A stretch of 64,000 nucleotides of DNA, from positions 620,001 to 684,000 of the forward strand of contig NZ_AP025170.1 of NCBI RefSeq assembly GCF_003402535.2. Direction: 5' to 3'. The notes under the pieces are model-generated. The model was not told the origin of the DNA. It worked only from the letters and a program-made list of their open reading frames with translations, and made no database searches. Positions 42,459 through 52,735 of this stretch are shown here, one piece after another. Position 1 is the stretch's first letter; every line of letters starts with the position of its first letter. The translations under genes and the position numbers were made by a program. Source of the stretch: Cupriavidus sp. P-10 (GTDB lineage: Bacteria > Pseudomonadota > Gammaproteobacteria > Burkholderiales > Burkholderiaceae).

Positions 42459-42604
42459 CCCCCTCTCCCGCTTGCGGGAGAGGGGTTGGGGGAGGGGGCA
42501 GGAGGGTCAACGGCTGAGGCCTGTGGGTTAAACCGAGGGCCTTGCTTGATGTGGTGCCTTGCTAACCCACCCCTCTCCCCATGAGGCCATGAGGGGAGAG
42601 GGAG
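42459..42604. repeat. REP-like palindromic repeats
   Basis: CCCCTCTCCCGC and GCGGGAGAGGGG flank TT at about 42461-42486, followed by a G-rich tract. A second related hairpin, CCCCTCTCCCC with GGGGAGAGGG around a short loop, lies at about 42570-42602. These resemble intergenic REP elements of beta- and gammaproteobacteria. Confidence 0.65.
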
Positions 42605-42618
42605 AACATCTTTGCTTA

Positions 42619-42717
42619 GGCTAGTTCGGGCGGTTTGGGTGCACCTTGCCTTGGCTAGTTCGCGCGGCTTGGGCGCACTTTTCTCAGGCCAGTTCGCTTG
42701 TCTTTGGTGAGCTCGCT
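42619..42717. repeat. 34-bp direct repeat, three diverged copies
   Basis: Copies start at 42619, 42653 and 42687 with GGCTAGTTCG, GGCTAGTTCG and GGCCAGTTCG, each followed by a GCGG-TTGGG-like stretch. The array runs up to the hutG stop codon. Confidence 0.7.
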
Positions 42718-43686
42718 TCAGCCACCCAACAACCGATAGCACAGCCGTGCCGCCACCCGCGCCCCACACCCATCGCGGTCATACAGCGGATTGAACTCCG
42801 CGATATCCGCCACGCGCAGCTTGCCGCTATCGCGCAGCCGCGTGGCGATGGCTTCCACCACCGGCAGCGGCACGCCGTAGGCGGCCGGCGCCGACACGCC
42901 GGGCATCACCGCGGCGGGCAGCACGTCGAGGTCGATGGTCAGGTAGACGTGGTCGGCCTCGGCCACCCATTCATCCAGCGCGGCCAGGCGTGCGTCGAGG
43001 TGGCGCTCCTGCATATCCACGTCCTCGACATAGCGCACCCCCAGCGTGCTGGCGCGCGCGAACAGCGCGGCGGTATTGCCGAGCCGGCTTACGCCCAGGC
43101 AGGCGTAGTCGAAGCGCAGGCCGCGGCGCTGGCAGTCGATGGCGATCTGGTCGAAGGGCGTGCCGGAGCTGGCGGGCCGGCTGCCGCGCAGGTCGAAGTG
43201 CGCGTCCAGGTTGACGACCAGCACGCGGCCCCGGTCGCCGTGCGCGTCCAGGTGCGCGCGCAGGCCCTGCCACGTGCCCCAGGCAACCTCGTGGCCGCCG
43301 CCAAGCACCAGCGGCCAGGCGCCCACCGCCAGCTCGGCGGCGACGGCATGGCCCAGCCGCTGCTGCGCGTCTTCCAGCGCATCGCCCTCGCAATGGATGT
43401 CGCCGCCGTCGATCAGGCGGCCGATACCGTGTGCCGGCACGCCCGCCAGCGCGCGGCGGATTTCGCGCGGGCCGTTGGCCGCGCCGGGGCGGCCCTGGTT
43501 GCGCAGCACGCCGGCATCGCAGCAGAAGCCCAGCAGCACCGGCACGCCGGGGGTGCGCGGCGCATCCGGAGTGCGGTGGCCGGCGACGATATCGAACAGG
43601 CGGCGGGTATCGCCCGCCTCGCCGGCATCGCGCCGGCCGCGCCAGACCGTGTCGCTGGACTGGGCGAGTTCGGCGAGGTCGCTCAT
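42718..43686 (-). CDS. hutG: Formimidoylglutamase (HutG, ureohydrolase family)
   Basis: 322 aa. Manganese-binding motifs of the arginase/agmatinase fold are visible: [18 protein letters not shown] and TIDLDVLP with SAPAAYG. It hydrolyses N-formimidoyl-L-glutamate to glutamate and formamide in histidine catabolism. The start overlaps the upstream permease stop by 4 nt. Wording fits the HutG type better than agmatinase, and the hut neighbours support this. Confidence 0.9.
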   Translation of the reverse strand: MSDLAELAQSSDTVWRGRRDAGEAGDTRRLFDIVAGHRTPDAPRTPGVPVLLGFCCDAGVLRNQGRPGAANGPREIRRALAGVPAHGIGRLIDGGDIHCEGDALEDAQQRLGHAVAAELAVGAWPLVLGGGHEVAWGTWQGLRAHLDAHGDRGRVLVVNLDAHFDLRGSRPASSGTPFDQIAIDCQRRGLRFDYACLGVSRLGNTAALFARASTLGVRYVEDVDMQERHLDARLAALDEWVAEADHVYLTIDLDVLPAAVMPGVSAPAAYGVPLPVVEAIATRLRDSGKLRVADIAEFNPLYDRDGCGARVAARLCYRLLGG

Positions 43687-44981
43687 TTCAGCCGGCGTCC
43701 CAGGGTTTCGGGCACCATCGCCAGGCCGATCAGCGAGACCAGGCCGCAGCCGATCACGTACAGCGCCGGGGCGTTGGCGTCACCGGTGATCTGGATCAGC
43801 CGGGTCGAGAAGTACTGCGCAAAGCCGCCGAAGATCGCGATCGCCACGCAATAGGCGATGGACAGGCCGGTGGCGCGCAGGCGCTGCGGCAGCACCTCGC
43901 TGACCAGCACCATCGACGCCGGCGCGGTCATCGACATCGGCACCGACAGGCAGCCCACCACCAGCAGCAGGCGTGCCAGCGACGGCTCGGCATTGATCAG
44001 CACGAACGCCGGGTAGATCATCACCAGCAGCGCCACGCGCGACCACAGCACCACGGTCTTGCGGCCGATGCGGTCGGCGAGCCAGCCGGCGAACGGCGAC
44101 AGCACCACTTGCACCAGCGCTGCGACGCACGCGGCCCAGATGCTCAGCGACAGCGGCATCTTCAGCACGCTCACGGCGTAGTTGCTGATGTAGTAGACGA
44201 CGATATAGGTGGACGAAGCCAGGCCGATCATCAGCAGGATGCTGGCCAGCACCTGGCGTGCGTGCGCACGCAGCAGCGGCCACTGCGCGGCGTGCTCGCC
44301 GTGGCGCGCGGGCGCGGCGGTTTCTTCGAGCCGGCGGCGGATCAGCAGGCCCACGGGGATCACCAGGATGCCGATCAGGAAGGCCAGGCGCCAGCCCCAC
44401 GCTTCCAGGTCGGCCGGCGCCAGCACGTTGCTCAGCACCAGGCCGGTGATCGCGCCCAGCAGCGCCGCCAGGCCCTGGCTGAACGGCTGCCAGGCGGTAT
44501 AGAAGCCGCGCGTGCGGTCATCGGCGTATTCGAGCAGCAGCGCGGTGGAGGCGCCCATCTCGCCGCCGATGGCAAAGCCCTGCACCAGTCGCGCCACCAC
44601 CACCATGATCGGCGCGAGGATGCCGATCTGCGCGTACGGCGGCGTGACCACGAAGATCAGCGAGCTCAGGCCCATCAGCCACAGCGTCAGCGCCACCGCC
44701 GGCTTGCGTCCGGCGCGGTCGGCGTACATGCCGATCAGCAGGCCACCGAGCGGGCGCATCAGGAAGCCGACGCCAAAGGTGGCGAACGACATCAGCAGCT
44801 GGCCGGTGGGGTTGTCGACGGGGAAGTAGAGGCGGCCGATCAGCGTGGCAAAGAAGCTGTAGACCACGAAATCGTAGAACTCCAGGCCATTGCCGATGGT
44901 GATGGCGGCAATGGCGCGCGTGCGCGACAGCGGCGGCTGTGGCGCCGCGACCGCCACGCCGGCGGTGGTGTCGATGGACAT
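43683..44981 (-). CDS. MHS-family MFS permease in the hut cluster
   Basis: 432 aa from ATG 44981 with GGAGA. Twelve membrane helices; the family signature is [23 protein letters not shown] at the first helix, with [21 protein letters not shown] in loop 2-3. Metabolite:H+ symporters carry citrate, ketoglutarate, proline and similar acids. Position between hutG and hutU suggests histidine, urocanate or a breakdown product. Confidence 0.85.
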   Translation of the reverse strand: MSIDTTAGVAVAAPQPPLSRTRAIAAITIGNGLEFYDFVVYSFFATLIGRLYFPVDNPTGQLLMSFATFGVGFLMRPLGGLLIGMYADRAGRKPAVALTLWLMGLSSLIFVVTPPYAQIGILAPIMVVVARLVQGFAIGGEMGASTALLLEYADDRTRGFYTAWQPFSQGLAALLGAITGLVLSNVLAPADLEAWGWRLAFLIGILVIPVGLLIRRRLEETAAPARHGEHAAQWPLLRAHARQVLASILLMIGLASSTYIVVYYISNYAVSVLKMPLSLSIWAACVAALVQVVLSPFAGWLADRIGRKTVVLWSRVALLVMIYPAFVLINAEPSLARLLLVVGCLSVPMSMTAPASMVLVSEVLPQRLRATGLSIAYCVAIAIFGGFAQYFSTRLIQITGDANAPALYVIGCGLVSLIGLAMVPETLGRRLK

Positions 44982-45082
44982 GGGTGTCTCCGTGAAGGGT
45001 ATGGCGACGGCCGGGCGCGCGCGTGGCGGCCCGGCCGGCAAGGCGGCTCTAGGTGGCCCGTGGTGGCCTGTAGCGGCCGAGA

Positions 45083-46750
45083 TCAGCCGCGCAGCATCGG
45101 CAGGTCCAGGCCCTGCTCGCGCGCGCAGTCGACGGCGATCTGGTAGCCGGCGTCGGCATGGCGCATCACGCCGGTGGCGGGGTCGTTGTGCAGCACGCGG
45201 GCGATGCGCGCGGCGGCTTCATCGGTGCCGTCGCACACGATCACCACGCCGGAATGCTGCGAGAAGCCCATGCCCACGCCGCCGCCGTGGTGCAGCGAGA
45301 CCCAGGTCGCACCGCTGGCGGTGTTCAGCAGCGCGTTCAGCAGCGGCCAGTCGGACACGGCATCCGAGCCGTCCTGCATGGCTTCGGTCTCGCGGTTGGG
45401 GCTGGCGACCGAGCCCGAGTCCAGGTGGTCGCGGCCGATCACGACCGGCGCCGACAGCTCGCCGCTGCGGACCATCTCGTTGAACGCCAGGCCCAGCTTG
45501 GCGCGCAGGCCCAGTCCCACCCAGCAGATCCGTGCCGGCAGGCCCTGGAAGCTGATGCGCTCGCGCGCCATGTCGAGCCAGCGGTGCAGGTGCTCGTCAT
45601 CGGGGATCAGTTCCTTGACCTTGGCGTCGGTCTTGTAGATGTCCTGCGGATCGCCCGACAGCGCGGCCCAGCGGAACGGGCCGACGCCGCGGCAGAACAG
45701 CGGGCGGATATAGGCGGGCACGAAGCCGGGGAAGTCAAAGGCGTTGGCCACGCCTTCTTCCTTGGCCATCTGGCGGATGTTGTTGCCGTAGTCGAAGGTC
45801 GGCACGCCCAGCTTCTGGAAGTCCAGCATGGCTTGCACATGTGCGGCCATCGAGGCCTTGGCGGCCTTCACCACCACGGCCGGCTCGCGCTGCGCGCGCT
45901 CGCGGTATTCGTCCCAGCTCCAGCCGGCGGGCAGGTAGCCGTTGAGCGGGTCATGGGCGCTGGTCTGGTCGGTGACCATGTCGGGGCGCACGCCGCGGCG
46001 GACCAGTTCGGGCAGCACTTCGGCGGCGTTGGCGCACAGCGCGATCGAGATTGCCTTGCCTTGCGAGGTGTAGCGGTCAATGCGGGCCAGCGCGTCGTCG
46101 AGGTCGGTGGCCTGCTCGTCGACATAGCGGGTCTTCAGGCGGAAATCGATGCGGCTCTGCTGGCATTCGATGTTCAGCGAGCAGGCACCGGCCAGCGTCG
46201 CGGCCAGCGGCTGCGCGCCGCCCATGCCGCCCAGGCCCGCGGTCAGCACCCAGCGGCCCTTCAGGTTGCCGTTGTAGTGCTGCCGGCCGGCTTCGACGAA
46301 GGTTTCATACGTGCCTTGCACGATGCCCTGGCTGCCGATGTAGATCCAGCTGCCGGCGGTCATCTGGCCATACATGGCCAGGCCCTTGGCGTCGAGTTCG
46401 TTGAAGTGTTCCCAGTTGGCCCAGTGGGGGACCAGGTTGGAGTTGGCGATCAGCACGCGCGGGGCGTCGCGATGGGTCTGGAACACGCCGACCGGCTTGC
46501 CGGACTGGACCAGCAGGGTCTGGTTGTCTTCCAGGCGGGTCAGGGCTTCGACGATGCGGTCATAGCATTCCCAGTTGCGCGCGGCGCGGCCGATGCCGCC
46601 GTAGACCACCAGTTCCTTCGGGTTCTCCGCGACCTCGGGGTCGAGGTTGTTCATCAGCATGCGCAGCGGGGCTTCGGTCAGCCAGCTTTTGGCGGTGAGC
46701 TTGGTGCCGCGGGGGGCGCGGATTTCGGTGTCGCGGAAGCGGGTGGTCAT
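45083..46750 (-). CDS. hutU: Urocanate hydratase
   Basis: 555 aa, the usual length. Start ATG 46750 has AAAGGAGC in front. Characteristic segments: [53 protein letters not shown] (NAD-binding) and [15 protein letters not shown]. It converts urocanate to imidazolonepropionate with tightly bound NAD+. It is the first structural gene of the leftward hutU-permease-hutG unit, behind the HutC-like operator at 46826. Confidence 0.96.
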   Translation of the reverse strand: MTTRFRDTEIRAPRGTKLTAKSWLTEAPLRMLMNNLDPEVAENPKELVVYGGIGRAARNWECYDRIVEALTRLEDNQTLLVQSGKPVGVFQTHRDAPRVLIANSNLVPHWANWEHFNELDAKGLAMYGQMTAGSWIYIGSQGIVQGTYETFVEAGRQHYNGNLKGRWVLTAGLGGMGGAQPLAATLAGACSLNIECQQSRIDFRLKTRYVDEQATDLDDALARIDRYTSQGKAISIALCANAAEVLPELVRRGVRPDMVTDQTSAHDPLNGYLPAGWSWDEYRERAQREPAVVVKAAKASMAAHVQAMLDFQKLGVPTFDYGNNIRQMAKEEGVANAFDFPGFVPAYIRPLFCRGVGPFRWAALSGDPQDIYKTDAKVKELIPDDEHLHRWLDMARERISFQGLPARICWVGLGLRAKLGLAFNEMVRSGELSAPVVIGRDHLDSGSVASPNRETEAMQDGSDAVSDWPLLNALLNTASGATWVSLHHGGGVGMGFSQHSGVVIVCDGTDEAAARIARVLHNDPATGVMRHADAGYQIAVDCAREQGLDLPMLRG

Positions 46751-46825
46751 TTGGGTTGCTCCTTTGTGTGCTGGGCTGGCTTGGTCGGTCGCCTGGTTTT
46801 TGGCGACTGCATAGGCATGTATAAT

Positions 46826-46839
46826 CTTGTATATACAAG
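46826..46839. promoter_or_regulatory. HutC operator upstream of hutU
   Basis: CTTGTATATACAAG is a perfect 14-bp palindrome, 76 bp before hutU, matching the CTTGTATnTACAAG type bound by HutC/GntR repressors. A -10-like TATACAT follows on the hutU strand, so the site overlaps the promoter. Confidence 0.85.
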
Positions 46840-47003
46840 TACGTATGAATCGGGGTTATCCCCTAGTCGGCTATCTTTTAGGTTCGTTTGTGGAACTACG
46901 AGCGCTTGGCGTTGCTTGGCGCGGGTTTTGTTCTGCGGTTTTTAGCCGTCTTCGCGATTGGTGACATGCTGTCGCCTGTTGAACCGCCTGGTTCCGCCCT
47001 CCT

Positions 47004-47069
47004 GGGCGGGTCACTTTTTGGCCGAGCGCCAAAAAGTAACCAAAAAGCGCGTCGCCTGAGCGGCTGGCT
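47004..47069. repeat. Left inverted repeat of the hut intergenic block
   Basis: It contains a hairpin ACTTTTTGGC (47013-47022) / GCCAAAAAGT (47028-47037) followed by AACCAAAAAGCGCGTCGCCT. The whole ~65 bp is repeated, inverted and about 80% identical, at 47560-47630. Confidence 0.8.
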
Positions 47070-47559
47070 ATCAATTTGGCGGCGTGGGTGGGTCGGGCGG
47101 CGGTGATTTCCGTTTTGGCTCAGTGCCCGTTCGAGCCTGCTAACGCTATGTGAGTCAGGGATAGTGCCTGGCGCTAACCGGCTCTTGAACGATCCCCATG
47201 CCGGCCGTAGGCCGCCTGCTACCCGGGATATTGGTGGGACGCCTTCGGCTGCGCTACGCGCGGGCCCAAGGTGGCAGAGCGGCCGATTTCGAACCGTTCA
47301 CCGACAGCGCACTGCGAGCGCAGCGATGCAGATCCGTGCCCGAGCATGTCATCCGCGAGACTGAGCCGCGCGCAGCGCAGCCGTAGGCGATGACGCGATA
47401 CCGCTCTCAGCAGGTGGCCTACACCCGTCCTGGGGATTGTTCAAAAGTCGGTTTTCGCCAGGCACCCACACTCACTCACCTGGCGTAGCAGGGTGGAATC
47501 GCGACCACGCCTCACTGAGACCAAAACCGCCCATATGACCAGAAGCGCCAAATTGGCTC

Positions 47560-47630
47560 AGCCAGCCGCAGGCGACGCGTTTTTGGTTACTTTTGCCGCT
47601 CGGGCAAAAGTGACTCGCCCCTTCAGGGGC
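47560..47630. repeat. Right inverted repeat of the hut intergenic block
   Basis: Inverse of 47004-47069: AGGCGACGCGTTTTTGGTTA leads to a hairpin with arms ACTTTTGCC (47589-47597) and GGCAAAAGT (47603-47611), then GACTCGCCC. It lies just before the hutC stop. Confidence 0.8.
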
Positions 47631-47701
47631 GAAACCGGGGCACATCAACATCCACCAGATGTAAAGCCGCAGCCAGCGATCAGCAATCGATCAGCAAAAG
47701 C

Positions 47702-48457
47702 CTATGATGCAAACCGCCCTTCAAGCCGATGCAACGACCCCGGATGCACCAGCCTGACCGACGTCACAACCCGCCCCGCCGACCATGTCCGTCTACGGAT
47801 CAGCAAACACGGCTCACCCTTGTCGATGTCGAGCAACCCGCATTCCTCCGGATGCGCCAGCACGGCTTCCACAACGTGCTCCCCTTCGGTCAGCGGCGCG
47901 ACGCGCGTCAGGTACTGGTAGGGCGTTTCGCGCGTGAAGTCCTGCTCGAGGTAATCCGGCGCGACGGCGGCATTGACGTAGCGGTCTTCCAGCTGGATCG
48001 CAACATCGTCTTCATAGTGGACGATGACCGAGTGGAACACGCGCTGCTCCAGCGGTACATCCAGCGCGGTGGCCTGCGCCGGGCCGGCGCGTTCCTCCCG
48101 CACGCTGATGACGCGCGCATGATGCCGATGACCCCGCGCGGCAATGTCGTCCGCAATATTGTTGACCGCATACAGCGCCGTGCGCAGCTTGGGCTCGGCG
48201 ACAAAGGTCCCGACCCCCTGCAGCCGCACCAGCATCCCCTCCGCCGTCAGCTCGCGCAGCGCCCGATGCACCGTCATGCGGCTGACGCCCAGCGCTTCGA
48301 CCAGCTCGGCCTCCGAGGGCACGCGATGGTGGGGCGGCCAGCTGCCGTCAGCAATCCTGCTGCTGATGTGTTGCTTGACGCGCGCATAGAGCGGCGCCGG
48401 CGTGGATGCGAGCGGCAACGGTTTCCCCCGGGTGGCGACAGCCGCCGAATGTATCAC
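47702..48457 (-). CDS. hutC: HutC, histidine utilisation repressor
   Basis: 251 aa if translated from GTG 48457, which overlaps the stop of the GGDEF-EAL gene by 4 nt and has AGGGGG 4 nt upstream. GntR-family winged helix (LYARVKQHISSRIADGSWPP, RVPSEAELVEALGVSRMTVH, GVGTFVAEPK) and a UTRA effector domain (VHYEDDVAIQLEDRYVNAAV, GLLDIDKGEPCLLIRRRTWS). It represses hut genes and releases the operator when urocanate binds. The start is the least certain part. Confidence 0.9.
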   Translation of the reverse strand: MIHSAAVATRGKPLPLASTPAPLYARVKQHISSRIADGSWPPHHRVPSEAELVEALGVSRMTVHRALRELTAEGMLVRLQGVGTFVAEPKLRTALYAVNNIADDIAARGHRHHARVISVREERAGPAQATALDVPLEQRVFHSVIVHYEDDVAIQLEDRYVNAAVAPDYLEQDFTRETPYQYLTRVAPLTEGEHVVEAVLAHPEECGLLDIDKGEPCLLIRRRTWSAGRVVTSVRLVHPGSLHRLEGRFAS

Positions 48458-51400
48458 GCCCCCTGGTGTTGTTCGACGCCGCGCGGCCCGCACGCTTCCA
48501 GGAACGCTTCGAGCGGCGTCGGCCGCCCGATCGCATAGCCCTGCGCATAGTCGACGCCGATTGCGCGCAGCGCGTCGAGCGTGCGTTCGTCCTCGACCCA
48601 CTCTGCCACGGTCTTCACCCCCAGCCGGTGGCCGATATCGTTGATCGAGCTGACGATCTCGCGGTCGACCGCGTTGTCGGCGAGCTGGCGGATAAAGCTG
48701 CCGTCGATCTTCAGGTAGTCGACCGGGAACTGCTTCAGGTACGCGAACGAAGACAGCCCCGACCCGAAGTCATCGAGCGAGACGGTGCAGCCCGCGCGGC
48801 GCATCTCGGACACCAGCCGGTTGGCCGCCGACATGTTGTTGATCAGCGCCGTCTCGGTGATTTCCAGCCGGATGCGGTCGGCGGGCAGCGCGCTGGTATC
48901 CAGCTCGGCATGCAGGAAGGGCAGCAGGAACGGCTCGCCCAGCGAGTTGGCCGACAGGTTGATCGACACCGACAGCCCCGGCACCGCCCGCAGCCGCTCG
49001 CCGTAGCCGTGCAGCACGTTGTGGATGACCCAGCGGTCGACATGGCCCATCAGGTCGTAACGCTCGGCGGCAGGAATGAAGGCGCCGGGCAGGATCATTT
49101 CCCCGCTCTCGTCGACCATGCGCACCAGGATCTCGATGTGGCGGTGTTCGCCACGGCCTTTGCCGGCCGGCTGCAGCGCGCGGATTTCCTGCGCGAACAG
49201 GCGGAAGCGGTTGGCTTCCAGCGCCGAGTGGATGCCCGCGGCGACCTCCAGCTCGCGGTGGTGGCGGCGCGCGTCGCTCTCGTCGCGGCGGTAGACCGAG
49301 ACCCGGCTGCGGCCGGCGGCCTTGGCGGCGTAGCAGGCCACGTCGGCGCGGCTCATCAGTTCGCTGACGGGCGGCACGTCGAGGTCGATCGCGGCGATGC
49401 CGATGCTGGCGCCGACGTCATAGACCCGGCCTTCCCACGGGAAGCGGCGGCCGCGGATGGCGTCGATCACGCCCTGGCAGACCTGCTCGGCCTGGTCCAC
49501 GGTGCAATCCTTGAGCAGCAGCGCGAATTCGTCGCCACCGAGGCGCGCCAGCAAGTCGTCCGGGCGCACGTGGTTGCGGATCATGTAGCCGAGCTCGCGC
49601 AGCAGCACGTCGCCGGCGCCGTGGCCGGCGGTGTCGTTGACGATCTTGAAGCGGTCCAGGTCGATGAAGCAGAGCGCGGCGCGGTGGCCCTGCAGCCGCG
49701 CGTCGTCGCAGGCCTCGCGCAGGCGCTTCTCGAACCAGGTGCGGTTGGGCAGGCCGGTGAGCGCGTCGTGCATGGCCGAGCGCGCCAGCTCGCGCTGCAG
49801 CGCGCGCGCGGTGGTGATGTCCTGGAACACCAGCACCGCGCCCAGCACCTCGCCGCCGGCGGTCAGCACCGGCGCGGCGGAGTCCTGCACGTCGTGGCGC
49901 TCGCCGGTCAGGCTCTGCAGCACCGCGCCGTCCTGCAGGTAGGCGGGCGTGAGCGTGCGCAGGCAGGCCTCGACCGGGCTGGGGATCGAAGCGCCGGTGG
50001 CTTCGTCGACGATGCGGAAGACCTGCTCCAGCGGCAGGCCGCTGGCGCTGGCCATGGTCCAGCCGGTCAGCTGCTCGGCGATCGGGTTCATGAAGGTGAC
50101 GTGCATGTTGGCGTCGGTGCAGATCACCGCATCGCCGATCGAGCGCAGCGTGATATGCAGCCGCTCTTTCTCTTCGAACAACGCCTCGGTCAGGCGGCGC
50201 TGCTCGGTGATGTCCCAGTTGGTGCCGACCAGCGCATGCGCCATGCCATCGGCGCCGCGCGAGACCATGGCCATGGCGCGCACATGGCGCACCGCGCCGC
50301 CGGGGCGCAGGATGCGGTATTCGGTATCGAACGGCGCGGCGCCGCGGATGGCCTGGCGCAACTCCGTGCTGACGCGGCTGACGTCTTCCGGGTGCAGCAT
50401 GGCGATCCACTGCTCCGCCTGCGGCGTGCCCTGCGCGGGATCGGTGCCGTGCAAGGCATGCATGCGCGCATCCCAGGTGATGACGGCGCCAGCGAAGTCC
50501 CATTCCCAGATGCCGACGCCGCCGGCCTCCACCGCCAGCTGGATGCGCCGCGACAGCCGTTCCAGCTCTTCCTGCACCAGCCTGCGCGCATGGATGTCTT
50601 CCACCTGGGCGATGTAGTGCAGCGGCGCGCCGGTATCTTCGTCGCGCACCAGCGAGACCGCCAGCAGCGCCCAGCGGTACTGGCCGTCCTTGTGGCGGTA
50701 GCGCTTTTCCATGCGGTAGGACTCGATCTTGCCGTCCACCAGCAGCGCGGCCTGGCGCAGGTCGTCGGCCAGATCCTCGGGGTGGGTCAGCTGCTGGAAG
50801 GTGATCGCGCGCAGTTCCGCGTCGCTGTAGCCAAGCAGCTCGGTCATGGCGCGGTTGACGGTCTCCCAGCGGCCGTCCATGGCCACCAGCGCCATGCCGA
50901 TGGCCGAGTGCTCCATGGCCTGGCGGAAGCGCTTTTCGCTGCCGCGCAGGCTGGCGCGGCCGTGGCGGTTCTGCTCGGTCAGGTAGGCGATGCAGACCGG
51001 GAACACCATGATCACCGCGGCCGACAGCGGCACCGCTTCATGGCCGTGCCCGACCAGCATCAGCGCCTGCAGCGACAGCGTTGCCACCAGCGTCAGCAGC
51101 GCGGTGGCGAACGGGTTGCCGGACAGCGCCACCAGCACCAGCGGCAGTGACATCGCGGCAAAGGGGTCGTGGCCCTGCCATTGCGCGAACGCGCCGATCG
51201 CCAGGCACAGCGCCAGCAGGCCGGCCTGCGGCGCCAGCGCCGGCCGTGCCAGCGCGGCGCGCACGCGCCCGGGCGTCATCGACAGCATCATTGGCAGCAG
51301 CAGCGCCATGCCCAGCGCGCTGGCCTGCCACCAGGTCCACCACACCGACGCGAACGCGGTGCCATGCAGGCTGGAGATGGCCGCGGCTCCGGCGGTGGCG

Positions 51401-51843
51401 CCCAGCGCCGGAGCGACGATGCCGGCGACCGCCAGCATGACCGCGAACGACGCCAGCGGCCCGTGGCGGACCAGCCCGGCGTGCCGGTCCAGCAGGCGCA
51501 GCAGGCCGGTGGCGCACAAGATCTCGGCCAGGTTGGCGCCGGCCAGCATCAGCGCGCTGGCGGTGCTGTCGCCGGCGGCATGGTTGGCCAGCAGGTTGGC
51601 GCCCAGCATGCCGGCCAGCAGCCACGGTGTTTCGCGTCGGGGCCGGTGCAGCAGCAGACCCAGCGCGAAGGCGTTGGGCAGCCATACCGCGGCCACGTTG
51701 CCCGGCAGCCGCGCCAGCCAGAGGCCAACCGCCGCCAGCACGAAATAGCCGGCACCGGCCAGCAGCAAGGGCTGCCAGCGGCGCGGCGCGGCGGAAAGGG
51801 CGGTGGCGGCCTGGTGGCTCGGCGGGGCCGTATCGGGCGTCAT
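48454..51843 (-). CDS. MASE1-PAS-GGDEF-EAL cyclic-di-GMP enzyme
   Basis: 1129 aa from ATG 51843. An N-terminal MASE1-like membrane sensor (about residues 20-300, eight helices) is followed by three PAS/PAC regions (about 325-690), GGDEF at 769-773 and an EAL-type domain starting at 904. The cyclase motif RLGGDEF is intact. The phosphodiesterase motif reads EILVR rather than EALLR, but the metal and base residues (INLSAN, EITET, DDFGSG, LKIDGSF, AEWVE) are kept, so both activities are possible. The stop overlaps the hutC start, so the two may be co-transcribed. The start lacks a clear ribosome site. Confidence 0.9.
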   Translation of the reverse strand: MTPDTAPPSHQAATALSAAPRRWQPLLLAGAGYFVLAAVGLWLARLPGNVAAVWLPNAFALGLLLHRPRRETPWLLAGMLGANLLANHAAGDSTASALMLAGANLAEILCATGLLRLLDRHAGLVRHGPLASFAVMLAVAGIVAPALGATAGAAAISSLHGTAFASVWWTWWQASALGMALLLPMMLSMTPGRVRAALARPALAPQAGLLALCLAIGAFAQWQGHDPFAAMSLPLVLVALSGNPFATALLTLVATLSLQALMLVGHGHEAVPLSAAVIMVFPVCIAYLTEQNRHGRASLRGSEKRFRQAMEHSAIGMALVAMDGRWETVNRAMTELLGYSDAELRAITFQQLTHPEDLADDLRQAALLVDGKIESYRMEKRYRHKDGQYRWALLAVSLVRDEDTGAPLHYIAQVEDIHARRLVQEELERLSRRIQLAVEAGGVGIWEWDFAGAVITWDARMHALHGTDPAQGTPQAEQWIAMLHPEDVSRVSTELRQAIRGAAPFDTEYRILRPGGAVRHVRAMAMVSRGADGMAHALVGTNWDITEQRRLTEALFEEKERLHITLRSIGDAVICTDANMHVTFMNPIAEQLTGWTMASASGLPLEQVFRIVDEATGASIPSPVEACLRTLTPAYLQDGAVLQSLTGERHDVQDSAAPVLTAGGEVLGAVLVFQDITTARALQRELARSAMHDALTGLPNRTWFEKRLREACDDARLQGHRAALCFIDLDRFKIVNDTAGHGAGDVLLRELGYMIRNHVRPDDLLARLGGDEFALLLKDCTVDQAEQVCQGVIDAIRGRRFPWEGRVYDVGASIGIAAIDLDVPPVSELMSRADVACYAAKAAGRSRVSVYRRDESDARRHHRELEVAAGIHSALEANRFRLFAQEIRALQPAGKGRGEHRHIEILVRMVDESGEMILPGAFIPAAERYDLMGHVDRWVIHNVLHGYGERLRAVPGLSVSINLSANSLGEPFLLPFLHAELDTSALPADRIRLEITETALINNMSAANRLVSEMRRAGCTVSLDDFGSGLSSFAYLKQFPVDYLKIDGSFIRQLADNAVDREIVSSINDIGHRLGVKTVAEWVEDERTLDALRAIGVDYAQGYAIGRPTPLEAFLEACGPRGVEQHQGA

Positions 51844-52200
51844 GGACGAGTGCGGTGCAAAGGGCGATGCGAATCGGTCGGAGCCGGGCGGCAGTTCCGG
51901 CGCGCCAGCGCGCCGGGGGTATGGGCCCGGCAAGGCGCGCGGACGGACTGCCGCCCAGCGTAGCGGCAACTGTAACGGGGATGGGCACCCGGGCAAAAGC
52001 CGGACAGCGGGGTGCCGGGGGCGTTGTTGCCACTGGTGTTCGGCCCGTTTTTTTGGTAGGGGGGGTGACGCGGCGGGCGCGATCGGGTATGGCCGGCGAT
52101 GACCTCGCGGGTAATCGCGGCACTGCGCCGGGGCATCCATCATGCATCCATGGCCTGCCAGACGGGCCGAACGGATTCCCAACCCGCACAGGAGCACACC
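51844..52200. other. Gap between the GGDEF-EAL gene and the SnoaL-like gene
   Basis: About 357 bp of divergent promoter space. One T7 tract at 52049-52056 and short GC-rich repeats are the only features. I see no operator or RNA that I can support. Confidence 0.3.
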
Positions 52201-52635
52201 ATGTCCGCCGCCGTCCAGTCTTTCCAGTCTGCCGCCCCCGCCGCTTCCGCCGCCCCCGCCGCTTCCGTTGATCACGCCACGCTCGCCGATCGCTACCTCG
52301 CCGCCTGGAACGAGACCGACCCCGCGCGCCGCCGCGAGCTGATCGCGCTGGCGTGGACCGAATCGGCCAGCTACGTCGACCCGCTGACGCGCGGCGACGG
52401 CCATGCCGGCATCGACGCCATGATCGCGGCGGTACAGGGCAAGTTTCCCGGTTTCCGCTTTACCCGCGTCAGCCCCGTCGACGCGCACGGCGAGCACCTG
52501 CGCTTTACCTGGGAGCTCGGGCCCGCGGGCGAGCCGGCGCTGGTGGTCGGCACCGATTTCGCCACCGTTGCCGCCGACGGCCGGCTGGCGCGCATGACCG
52601 GCTTTATCGACCGCGCCCCCGCCGGCCTGGCCTGA
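52201..52635 (+). CDS. SnoaL/NTF2-like protein
   Basis: 144 aa. ATG 52201 has AGGAG upstream. After an Ala/Ser-rich tail, the NTF2-like fold is seen (YLAAWNETDPARRRELIALA, YVDPLTRGDGHAGIDAMI, FRFTRVSPVDAHGEHLRFTW). The family includes cyclases, isomerases and binding proteins, so the function cannot be assigned. It lies 100 bp before the cytochrome gene. Confidence 0.8.
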   Translation: MSAAVQSFQSAAPAASAAPAASVDHATLADRYLAAWNETDPARRRELIALAWTESASYVDPLTRGDGHAGIDAMIAAVQGKFPGFRFTRVSPVDAHGEHLRFTWELGPAGEPALVVGTDFATVAADGRLARMTGFIDRAPAGLA

Positions 52636-52735
52636 ACGCGGCAGGCGCGCGCGCCTGTGTGGCCTGCCCCACCGACAGCCCCCCGCCCGCTGGCTGCAAG
52701 CTGTTGCATCCAGTGCGGCGGACAGGGGAGCGAAG

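Larger units (their letters stand above)
46860..47701. other. Non-coding block between hutU and hutC
   Basis: About 840 bp with no ORF I can support. Several short frames (for example 47164-47386) have no ribosome sites or recognisable products. The block is bounded by the inverted repeats at 47004-47069 and 47560-47630. This looks like repeated intergenic sequence, not a gene. Confidence 0.55.

Noticed and set aside
42619..42717. 34-bp direct repeats considered as a CRISPR array
   Set aside because: The copies are contiguous, diverged and without spacers, and no cas genes are present.
47164..47386. Two overlapping ~65-codon ORFs in the hut intergenic block
   Set aside because: No ribosome sites, arginine/alanine-rich shadows, and located inside repeat-bounded sequence.
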